Assembly (NCBI GenBank): GCA_036702975.1
Contig: DATNPX010000052.1
Coordinates: forward strand, 1 to 29,243
Reading direction: 5' to 3'
From: DATNPX01 sp036702975
Lineage (GTDB): Bacteria > Cyanobacteriota > Vampirovibrionia > Obscuribacterales > Obscuribacteraceae
DNA length: 29,243 bases
This document shows positions 24,161 to 29,243 of the stretch, one piece after another. Every line of letters begins with the position of its first letter. Within the stretch, counting starts at the first letter, position 1. The position numbers and the translations under genes were made by a program. Under the pieces are notes generated by a model. That model did no database searches and had not been told where the DNA came from. It worked only from the letters and a program-made list of their open reading frames with translations.

Positions 24161-24275
24161 GAATGGTAAGTCCTATATACGGTGGCACTCTATTCGATAT
24201 ATCGTCCTTGATTTGCCTCAATCATTATAATGTTCTGCCGCCGTTTGTCACTATCTATGCGCTTCTTTCCAAGTC

Positions 24276-24818
24276 ACGCAATCGTTGCGCCGCTTGCGCT
24301 TAAGCGACGCAATTGTATGTGCGGTCGTCTGCTACCTGAATATCATGAATGCATATATCGTCGTTTTCCGTCGGCGCCGCAAGCTAGAAAAATTATCTGA
24401 AGCTCAAAACACTTTTCTGGTTACGCTTCTGACTATTGCGGTGCTACCGGCGAGGAGGGACGCAATGTCAATTGCATCCTTGCGTCGATATGCTTGCGCC
24501 GGTAGCGCAAGAAAATATTTTCTGCGCCGCTTGCGCAATGACCGGCGCAAATCTTGCGACTGCCGCAAAGGTTCTTGCGGCGCACCCGCGCAATACCGAC
24601 GCGAAGCCTGAATATTTCAGGCTTGCGAGCGCCTCGCCGCTTTTGAGTGCTTGCGCCGCTACAACGTTGTAACATTGCGTCGCCTGCGTCACCGCCGCAA
24701 ATAGATGAACCGTTTCGCCGCCACCCTAAACTCTCGCGGAAAACACGAAGGTGTGTTTTGCATAAGACCAGCTATCCATGCACCTAAGCGTCGCCTGCGC
24801 CGAGCCTGCGCAATTGCG
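24276..24818. other. TTGCG/CGCAA-rich non-coding region, candidate replication origin or centromere
   Basis: In about 540 bp the pentamer TTGCG or its complement occurs roughly two dozen times (for example 24276, 24284, 24293, 24307, 24436, 24461, 24480, 24494, 24506, 24531, 24534, 24546, 24554, 24564, 24575, 24589, 24623, 24651, 24675, 24696, 24809, 24814), against about one expected by chance. Many are followed by C-G-C. Perfect palindromes are interspersed: AGAAAATATTTTCT (24510-24523), GCCTGAA-TAT-TTCAGGC (24606-24622) and TACAACGTTGTA (24660-24671). No convincing gene is present. Position between the HTH gene and rep, both reading away from it, fits an origin with degenerate iterons. Confidence 0.6.
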
Positions 24819-24841
24819 TCGCCCCCCGCGAAGGTCTTCTG

Positions 24842-24870
24842 TTGATCCTTTTCGGGTTCCAAAGTATTGA
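24842..24870 (+). promoter_or_regulatory. Possible rep promoter
   Basis: TTGATC (24842-24847), 17-bp spacer, TATTGA (24865-24870). The -10 is a poor match. A start near 24877 would put the hairpin at 24878-24901 at the very 5' end of the rep transcript, with a leader of about 290 nt. Confidence 0.35.
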
Positions 24871-24877
24871 TCGATTT

Positions 24878-25010
24878 CCAGCCACCTTATATAGTGGCTG
24901 GTGGCACTTGGCAAAGTGGAACAAGTGCATATCTGTCGAATATCTCGGAGCTTGGCTCCCTAGAAAGCAAAATTTTAAAGCCAAAACAAAAAACACTGCC
25001 TGTGGCAGTG
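24878..25010 (+). other. Hairpin-rich rep leader
   Basis: Four stem-loops in series: CCAGCCAC/GTGGCTGG (24878-24901, 8 bp), GCACTTG/CAAGTGC (24904-24928, 7 bp), GGAGC/GCTCC (24947-24959, 5 bp) and CACTGCC/GGCAGTG (24994-25010, 7 bp). Together they make a structured untranslated leader before rep; the last doubles as the terminator of the antisense transcript. Confidence 0.55.
24984..25010 (-). terminator. Intrinsic terminator, minus strand
   Basis: CACTGCC-ACA-GGCAGTG (7-bp perfect stem, 3-nt loop) followed on the minus strand by TTTTTTGTTTT. There is no coding gene ending here on this strand, so it must serve a short transcript arising within the rep leader. Confidence 0.75.
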
Positions 25011-25078
25011 CCTTCTGCAAAGACCTGTGCGGCCTTTTCATATTCAATTGTGTATTCAGAGTTTTGATAGCCCCTGAT
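24984..25078 (-). ncRNA. Candidate antisense (counter-transcribed) RNA in the rep leader
   Basis: A strong minus-strand promoter (25085-25113) and a textbook intrinsic terminator (stem 24994-25010, then T6 and more T on the minus strand, ending near 24984) define an RNA of about 95 nt. Its 5' end can form a 6-bp hairpin (TCAGGG with CTCTGA, one wobble). It is fully complementary to the untranslated leader of rep. Size, position and structure match copy-number antisense RNAs of theta and rolling-circle plasmids. A minus-strand reading frame of 78 codons with a TTG start also crosses here but lacks a clear ribosome-binding site. Confidence 0.6.
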
Positions 25079-25084
25079 GCCCAA

Positions 25085-25113
25085 AGAATAAGCGATAAGT
25101 CCGGATAGGTCAA
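25085..25113 (-). promoter_or_regulatory. Promoter for the antisense RNA
   Basis: Minus strand TTGACC (25113-25108), exactly 17 bp, TATTCT (25090-25085). Near-consensus -35 and optimal spacing; transcription start expected near 25078. It points away from rep and towards the terminator about 95 bp downstream. Confidence 0.6.
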
Positions 25114-25168
25114 CACGTCCCAATTAAGCAGGGAGACCATCATTACCGGACTCGCTCAAGCGCGCGCT

Positions 25169-26968
25169 GTGTCAGGCAGCGCGCCGACTAGATTTGCTCG
25201 CCACGATCATTACCCGCGTTTTTTTGATGAAGCAGCGGCCGAGTTTCTGGCGCTCTTTTCCCACCGCTATGGCTACATCCGCAAGCCTTTCAATAGTGAT
25301 GGCTGGTTATCTGCGCCTGACAACTGGGTGCTTACCGATACTGAGATCCTCAAAGCGGCCGCTTGTGTTCATCCGCATTCTTACCTCGGTGTGCGGTTTG
25401 GTAAGACAACCAGGTATGCCCTTTTCGATATCGATGCTAAAAGCAGATACCACACAAAAAGCGAACTCAAAAAACTAATCAGCACCATCACCGGTGCCGG
25501 TTTGATAGCTCCATCTATTTACCAATCAAGTAATTCTGGTGGCTGGCACCTGTATGTATTTTTCGATGAGCCCATGGGCTGTAAGGAGCTGCGTCGTGAG
25601 CTGATCAAGTTTCTTCAACTAAATGGGTATCAAATCGGCAAGGGACAGCTCGAGATTTTTCCCAACACAAGCGATCGATCTCTTGGTTTTGGTTGTCGCC
25701 TGCCTTTGCAGGAAGGCTTCGCCTGGATCAATCCCTACACCTATGAGATCGATGAGGAAAGAAGCCATCTTTCACCGGCACAAGCAGTTGCACGTTTTCT
25801 CGTTGATGCCAAAGATAGTAATTCCTATCAGGACTTCCGGCATTTCAAAGCTAACGTGCAAGCTTTGGAAGAACGCAAAGCTACTGTTGTGGCCCGTACC
25901 AACGCTCCGCCTCGAAGCAATGTGGTTTCTATAAGGAAACATCAACAGCCTGCTACCGCGCAAGAATTTACTGATTTTGTCACCGATGTTTTTCACCAAC
26001 TGCCGCCCGGGATCTTGGTTGATAACTGGTATAAAGGGCGACTCTATCACCTCAACGGGCTGACAGGTCCCGCTCAAAGAGCTGATGCGATTCAATGTGT
26101 AGGTCACTATCTTTTCTATGGCGACCCCAGCCGCGAGCTTGACGCTCTCGGTTATGGCTACGAGCAGGAGCGGGAATGGGCTATAACCGAGTTTCTAACC
26201 CTTCACCACAACGGACAGAGCAAGGATATTAATGAGGGCCGCACCGACGCTTTTGCCCAGGTTGAGCGAGCAGCCAGTTGGGTGCCACAACACAAAAAAG
26301 GCGCTGAGCCCACTAAGTACGCGCCTGCCCAGCCAATATCCTGGGTGCGCGCCAATGCCAATCGTAAGAACGATGCTCGCGAGCGTATTGCCGGTGCCCT
26401 GGAAGGTCTGAAAAAAAGGGGGAGGTCATTTACCACTGTCGAGCTGCGCGAAGCCGCCGGGTGTGCCAGAGATACCCTTTACGTGCACGAGGATATCTGG
26501 AGAGCCGATTATGAACGACTGCTTGGCTATCAGGACCTTGCGGACGGCTTCTTTGCATCCTGTCCAGGCGAATATAACTGTGTGGAGGGGGGAGGTTCTT
26601 CTCAAACCTCACCCCCTGACACTTCTTTAGAACCGGATATGCCGTCCGGTCGCTTGGCGGCGCGCCGGATAGTCTATGAGATATCCATGCGATCTGAAAA
26701 AGATAAGCGACAAGCGCAAAAAAAATCTCTAGGCGCCCTGGAGGAGTCGGAAGCAACCTGGCAGGGTGAAGTTACCCGACTGACTGAAACAGAACCTTCT
26801 ACGCTTTCTGTTCCTGAGATCAAAGTGCTTCTGGTTGTTCTGGCTGCCTATCTTGCCACTGCTCCCAACTATGAGGGTCAACAGGGACTGCAAGTATACA
26901 TATCGGCGTTGAAGAAACAACTGATTCTTGCCACAGATGGTCCGAAGTCAGTGGTTCGTCCGCCGTAA
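25169..26968 (+). CDS. rep: Plasmid replication initiator with AEP primase-like domain
   Basis: 599 residues. The N-terminal third carries hallmarks of archaeo-eukaryotic-primase-type Rep proteins: YALFDIDAKSRYH with the D87-x-D89 metal pair, then SSNSGGWHLYVFF with the s-x-H element (H127), then KGQLEIFPN. This pattern is common in large plasmid Rep proteins of cyanobacteria (from memory). The middle is rich in aromatic and charged residues without a recognised motif; the C-terminal part is helical with a basic KRGRSFTTVELREAAGCARDTLY stretch that may be a winged helix. The GTG at 25169 has no Shine-Dalgarno. In-frame ATC/ATT codons at 25139/25142 follow GGGAG closely, so a rare start is possible. 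Control by the antisense RNA is inferred. Confidence 0.75.
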   Translation: MSGSAPTRFARHDHYPRFFDEAAAEFLALFSHRYGYIRKPFNSDGWLSAPDNWVLTDTEILKAAACVHPHSYLGVRFGKTTRYALFDIDAKSRYHTKSELKKLISTITGAGLIAPSIYQSSNSGGWHLYVFFDEPMGCKELRRELIKFLQLNGYQIGKGQLEIFPNTSDRSLGFGCRLPLQEGFAWINPYTYEIDEERSHLSPAQAVARFLVDAKDSNSYQDFRHFKANVQALEERKATVVARTNAPPRSNVVSIRKHQQPATAQEFTDFVTDVFHQLPPGILVDNWYKGRLYHLNGLTGPAQRADAIQCVGHYLFYGDPSRELDALGYGYEQEREWAITEFLTLHHNGQSKDINEGRTDAFAQVERAASWVPQHKKGAEPTKYAPAQPISWVRANANRKNDARERIAGALEGLKKRGRSFTTVELREAAGCARDTLYVHEDIWRADYERLLGYQDLADGFFASCPGEYNCVEGGGSSQTSPPDTSLEPDMPSGRLAARRIVYEISMRSEKDKRQAQKKSLGALEESEATWQGEVTRLTETEPSTLSVPEIKVLLVVLAAYLATAPNYEGQQGLQVYISALKKQLILATDGPKSVVRPP

Positions 26969-27337
26969 TTGGAAATTTTGGGAGACAGATCTACCTGTTT
27001 GATCAGACTTCTGTTACTATCATTGTCACTGTATGTGGTGTCTTCTAGTCGCGATTTCCCACATCTCCAGAGGCTCTTTAAAATGCGTAAGATGCGCAAC
27101 AAGAGCCGGAAATTTTGTTTTGTTTTCTTGACGAAAATCGAATATTTCCCACCACTAACAATTGTATTTTCTTGACATTCAGCAACGTGGAGAAAAGTAC
27201 ATCAAATCTCGTTCATTTCTCTTTTCATTCGTCGTCACTGCGTGCCTTGTTTAACTGTCACCACTGCCCCGCTGTTCCACCTGAAAGCACTAGTCAGGTT
27301 TAAAAGTGCTGGTTTCTGCCGCGTGATCTGACGACCC
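26969..27337. other. AT-rich intergenic region downstream of rep
   Basis: No convincing gene. ATTTCCCAC occurs twice (27054 and 27144, 90 bp apart). A TTGACA at 27172 is a possible -35, but no good -10 follows at 17 bp (AAGTAC only). A 6-bp inverted repeat AGCACT/AGTGCT lies at 27286-27310, near the beginning of the structured region. Confidence 0.4.
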
Positions 27338-27681
27338 CGCGGCTTGCTACCATGCCCGGCTAATAGCCTAGCTCGAACCCCCATCGTCAAGGCAACCCGC
27401 TATCGCGGGCGGCAGAGCCGTCCTTGACGATGGGACCCTGGTTCTTCGCTGTTCCGGCATGGAGGCAGGTGCGCCCGCCGCGAACTGGGCGACTGGGGTG
27501 GGCAGTTCTTGTCGGAGACTGAGAGCTGGCAGGCAGGCAGTCTTTGCTTGATTCGTTTTTTCAGCATACGGGGGCAGCGCCACCGCGCGTCAAGCCCTTT
27601 TGCGCTTTGTCCAGGGCAGCAGCACCTTTCGCTTGACCCGCGGAGCCGCCCCCGTACGCCGGCCTTGGCGAAAACGCCGAG
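27338..27681 (+). ncRNA. Candidate structured RNA upstream of the sigma factor gene
   Basis: Nested complementary segments form a large fold. CGCGGC (27338-27343) pairs with GCCGCG (27477-27482). CCATGCC (27350-27356) pairs with GGCATGG (27456-27462). A perfect 13-bp helix joins 27380-27392 to 27422-27434 and encloses two side-by-side hairpins, CCCGC/GCGGG (27396-27409) and CGGC/GCCG (27410-27420), a clean three-way junction. A second domain has TACGGGGGC/GCCCCCGTA (27567-27575 with 27648-27656), CCGCG/CGGCG-type and GTCAAGC/GCTTGAC inner helices (27583-27595 with 27631-27643). A last hairpin, CTTGGCG-AAAA-CGCCGAG, ends 7 bp before the Shine-Dalgarno. No known RNA class was recognised (RNase P, tmRNA, SRP, 6S checked by motif). 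GC content is higher than in the flanks. DNA function (oriT or single-strand origin) is an alternative. Confidence 0.5.
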
Positions 27682-27702
27682 TAGTTACCGGAGGTATTAG
27701 AT

Positions 27703-28239
27703 ATGCAAGGAATAGAAAACGCAGCCAGTGAAACGAGTTCGATGCTTGTCACAGCAAAACGAATGGCACGCAAGTACGGTCAAATAGGCGTCTGTGAGCC
27801 CGATGACATCGCACAAAATGCCATGCTCAGATTGCTCAAAAGGAAAGACGAAGACCCGCCGACTTTCGGATGGCTTCACCTAGCTGTGCGCTATTCGGCT
27901 CTCGATGCCGGTCGGCGCGCATCGCGTGATCGAAGGCTCGCTTATCGCTGGCAGACTAATACAAAAGTAGTGGCTGAGCAAAGCGAGCCATTCGGCTATG
28001 CATCTGGGTTTGATGCAGGTGCGGTGAGTGATGATGCAAGCGAAATCGATCTTATGCCTCGCCTCAAAAATGTGTTCTCAAAGTTGAGTGGTCCTCTAAA
28101 GCAAGTATTGGTGCTCTATTCGGAAGGGCACAGCTATGAGGAAATCTCGCAGCTCACAAACGTGAAATTGGGCACCGTGCGATCGCGTTTGCACTATGCC
28201 CGCCGGCGGGCGAAAAAACTGCTAGCTGGTCTTGAGTAA
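27703..28239 (+). CDS. Sigma-70 family (ECF-like) RNA polymerase sigma factor
   Basis: 178 residues. The region 2 core is seen in AKRMARKYGQ..EPDDIAQNAMLRLLKR..PTFGWLHLAVRYSALDAGRR (about 18-77). Region 4 is LSGPLKQVLVLYSEGHSYEEISQLTNVKLGTVRSRLHYARRRAKKLL (about 128-175), with a clear helix-turn-helix. Region 3 is missing and the linker is acidic, as in ECF sigmas. The ATG at 27703 has GGAGG 8 nt upstream. No anti-sigma gene is adjacent. A leader with extensive secondary structure and a hairpin just before the ribosome-binding site suggests post-transcriptional control (inference). Targets might include plasmid genes downstream. Confidence 0.88.
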   Translation: MQGIENAASETSSMLVTAKRMARKYGQIGVCEPDDIAQNAMLRLLKRKDEDPPTFGWLHLAVRYSALDAGRRASRDRRLAYRWQTNTKVVAEQSEPFGYASGFDAGAVSDDASEIDLMPRLKNVFSKLSGPLKQVLVLYSEGHSYEEISQLTNVKLGTVRSRLHYARRRAKKLLAGLE

Positions 28240-28251
28240 AAAACCTTGAGC

Positions 28252-28271
28252 GGGGCGGCTCTTGCCGCCCC
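28252..28271 (+). terminator. GC-rich hairpin after the sigma factor gene
   Basis: GGGGCGGC-TCTT-GCCGCCCC, a perfect 8-bp stem with a 4-nt loop, 13 bp after the sigma stop. It is followed by TAACCTTCTT rather than a T-run, so it is a weak terminator, attenuator or RNA-stabilising element before the next gene. Confidence 0.5.
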
Positions 28272-28300
28272 TAACCTTCTTGAACTGGAGAATAAACATT

Positions 28301-28528
28301 ATGGCAAAAAAAGCAAAAAGAGCTGTCCGCACTCACATGGATCGAAATGGCATCATCGTTTTCAGGCTCGTCCAGGGGCTTGCAAAACCGCGCACTGTCC
28401 AGACTTTCGGCTATGGCACCTGCTCAAAAATATGGCTTAGATTCCACGACCTAGGCGATGGTACTGTTGCTATTAGTGCCGAGTCAGCGAGGCTGGCAAA
28501 GGAGGAAATCGGCTCCTGGACTAAATGA
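28301..28528 (+). CDS. Small hypothetical protein
   Basis: 75 residues, no family recognised. It starts MAKKAKRAVRTHMDRNG, basic, then IIVFRLVQGLAKPRTVQTFGYG and a mixed beta/alpha end (GTVAISAESARLAKEEIG). It may be a small beta-rich DNA- or RNA-binding protein, but no motif proves it. The ATG at 28301 follows GGAG at about 10 nt; an earlier in-frame ATG at 28262 lies inside the hairpin and is less likely. It follows the sigma factor gene by about 60 bp on the same strand and may be cotranscribed. Confidence 0.65.
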   Translation: MAKKAKRAVRTHMDRNGIIVFRLVQGLAKPRTVQTFGYGTCSKIWLRFHDLGDGTVAISAESARLAKEEIGSWTK

Positions 28529-28788
28529 TCCATGGGAGTCAGTCAGAGCCTGGGCGAGCATTGCCTCGCTCAGGCTCTGAAAAGATAAAGGTAGCGAAAA
28601 AACGACTGAGTGATGAAGGCAGAGTTCGACCCTGCCTTGTGCTTATGGTTTTTGTTGCTGCAAGTTATGTTGCTTATCTGCATCCAAACTCCGCAGTGCC
28701 CGCCTCAGACCCAGGTTCCCCGCTGAATACGTTTGCTTGTGAGCAAAACCGGCTTTGTGCTCTTGATGCTCGTCTTCCTCATTTATAA
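28525..28788 (+). CDS. Possible small membrane protein (weak)
   Basis: 87 codons starting with an ATG that overlaps the previous stop (ATGA). The product has one hydrophobic segment (VRPCLVLMVFVAASYVAYL) and a C-terminal tail with two cysteines. Against it: the first 20 codons are occupied by a 15-bp inverted repeat, no separate ribosome-binding site is seen, and a second frame in the same DNA (28613-28726, 37 codons, ATG start) also encodes a hydrophobic peptide. Only one of the two, or neither, is real. Confidence 0.3.
   Translation: MIHGSQSEPGRALPRSGSEKIKVAKKRLSDEGRVRPCLVLMVFVAASYVAYLHPNSAVPASDPGSPLNTFACEQNRLCALDARLPHL
28544..28579 (+). terminator. Long hairpin, possible terminator
   Basis: CAGAGCCTGGGCGAG pairs with CTCGCTCAGGCTCTG (15 bp, one G-T wobble) around a 6-nt loop, shortly after the 75-residue gene. 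AAAAGATAAAGG follows, so there is no T-run on the plus strand; read on the minus strand it would be followed only by non-T sequence. Termination is plausible but not typical. Confidence 0.45.
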
Positions 28789-29100
28789 AATAGTGACTGC
28801 CAGCCTTCTTAGACACAATCTCGCACCTTTTTATGTCTTGAGTTCACGCAGTACTCGCCTAGCCCTGTCCTGGTTTCGACATCAATCAAATTTTTTTCGT
28901 CCTGTTTAAGTGAAATCTTTGCCGCCCTGAGTTGACCACCTTGTTGCCTCCAAACACGGCTCTTGATGCTCTTTTTACAGCGACATGCCGACTTGTGTTT
29001 GTTAGCTTGTTCATCATTTTGCTACCCCCGCGCAGTGCATATACGGTGCGACCATGACACAGCTTTTCGGTCCCGCAATGGCAAACCCCTACGGGGCGCT
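28789..29100. other. Intergenic region before ssb
   Basis: No credible gene. GCTCTTGATGCTC at 28959 repeats the copy at 28759, exactly 200 bp apart. ATATACGGTG at 29039-29048 recurs at 24175-24184, upstream of the HTH/coiled-coil gene. A CCCC-TAC-GGGG hairpin lies at 29086-29096, next to the terminator-like element. Confidence 0.4.
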
Positions 29101-29139
29101 GACGCGTCCTTGCAGGCTGCGAAAAGCCGCGTCTTTTTT
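29101..29139 (+). terminator. Intrinsic terminator or attenuator in the ssb leader
   Basis: GACGCG (29101-29106) pairs with CGCGTC (29128-29133), with a smaller GGC/GCC stem inside, directly followed by six T (29134-29139). It stands 37 bp before the ssb start, either ending an upstream transcript or acting as an attenuator. Confidence 0.55.
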
Positions 29140-29143
29140 GCTG

Positions 29144-29167
29144 GCACCTAGCACAGCACGGAGGTGC
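29144..29167 (+). promoter_or_regulatory. Hairpin that can mask the ssb Shine-Dalgarno
   Basis: GCACCT (29144-29149) is complementary to AGGTGC (29162-29167), which is part of the GGAGGTGC ribosome-binding site of ssb. Formation of this 6-bp stem with a 12-nt loop would hide the site. Confidence 0.4.
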
Positions 29168-29176
29168 AAAAATCTA

Positions 29177-29243
29177 ATGAACAATCAAATCACCATAGTC
29201 GGACATGTCGGTCAAAAACCTCACACAGTCGCGTTTGGAGATA
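29177..29243 (+). CDS. ssb: Single-stranded DNA-binding protein, 5' part (runs off the window)
   Basis: Only the first 22 residues are visible: MNNQITIVGHVGQKPHTVAFGD. The pattern N-x-I-T-I-x-G-H-V-G-x-x-P is the first OB-fold strand of bacterial SSB. GGAGGTG lies about 10 nt before the ATG. Plasmid-borne ssb genes are common on large plasmids and protect single-stranded DNA in replication or transfer. Domain completeness and the acidic C-terminal tip cannot be judged. Confidence 0.75.
   Translation, partial: MNNQITIVGHVGQKPHTVAFGD

Noticed and set aside
24433..24692. Several overlapping frames on both strands in the TTGCG-rich region.
   Set aside because: Composition is driven by the repeat motif, all six frames look alike, and no ribosome-binding site or protein-like pattern is present.
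22401..24818. A CRISPR-like reading of the TTGCG-type repeats.
   Set aside because: Repeats are only 5-14 bp, irregularly spaced and in both orientations, with no cas genes nearby.
24887..25123. Minus-strand frame of 78 codons across the rep leader that could encode a small protein.
   Set aside because: TTG start without ribosome-binding site, and the predicted terminator lies in the middle of it; the antisense RNA explains the signals better.
24175..29048. ATATACGGTG shared by the upstream regions of the HTH/coiled-coil gene (24175) and ssb (29039).
   Set aside because: Only 10 bp, different orientation relative to the genes, and expected by chance at this window size.
29039..29139. GGCAAACC followed by a hairpin and GACGC before ssb, reminiscent of a cyclic-di-GMP-I (GEMM) riboswitch.
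   Set aside because: The expected GACGCAAAGCC element and the GGUAGCxGGGUU segment are absent; only scattered similarity remains.

Overview
The window looks like part of a plasmid or megaplasmid from a bacterium with an outer membrane: it carries three TolC-type outer-membrane factors and two tripartite RND pumps. Evidence for a plasmid is the run of a ParA-type ATPase, a ribbon-helix-helix partner, a helix-turn-helix/coiled-coil segregation-type protein, an origin-like repeat array, an AEP-primase-like replication protein and, at the right edge, the start of ssb. The replication protein recalls those of cyanobacterial plasmids, so a member of Cyanobacteriota, possibly a non-photosynthetic lineage, is my best guess. 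That is inference at low confidence.

Layout. (1) 1-7870: a czc-type divalent-metal resistance module. A small exported Cys-rich protein, czcB, czcA, czcD and a truncated czcC-like gene run on the minus strand. A divergent ArsR-type repressor and a CDF-like transporter run on the plus strand, with an ArsR-type operator between the two units. The module shows damage: czcB is frameshifted in an A-run, arsR has a small frame-changing deletion, and the czcC-like gene is cut off next to IS-end-like 21-bp repeats. (2) 7888-9912: a PD-(D/E)xK/HhH nuclease and a class I SAM methyltransferase, on the same strand as the copper operon and directly behind it. (3) 9935-21192: a long minus-strand copper/silver operon in the order Cys-rich exported protein, membrane fusion protein (with a heavy-metal-binding motif and a YtkA-like tail), RND permease, TolC, DUF5818-like secreted protein, small membrane protein, second TolC, and a two-domain multicopper oxidase with a Met-rich repeat tail. 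It is probably controlled by the divergent MerR regulator at 21413, which is followed by a DUF4396 membrane protein.

(4) 22390-26968: plasmid maintenance. The parA/RHH operon is bracketed by two copies of a 14-bp palindrome. Next come the HTH/coiled-coil gene, about 0.55 kb packed with TTGCG/CGCAA motifs (candidate origin or centromere), a hairpin-rich rep leader, and the rep gene. A promoter and terminator facing the other way inside the rep leader predict an antisense RNA of about 95 nt, a plausible copy-number regulator. (5) 26969-29243: a roughly 345-bp region of nested helices (candidate structured RNA) directly upstream of an ECF-like sigma factor gene, then small hypothetical genes, then ssb with a terminator-like hairpin and a Shine-Dalgarno-masking hairpin in its leader.

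The two metal systems work in parallel: CDF and CzcA-type pumps for Zn/Cd/Co-like ions, and an HMBD-adaptor RND pump plus periplasmic oxidase for Cu/Ag. The strongest candidates for something undescribed are the rep antisense RNA, the structured RNA before the sigma factor, the par-bracketing palindromes that share their core with the origin array, the nuclease-methyltransferase pair, and the small Cys-rich exported proteins that head both metal operons.
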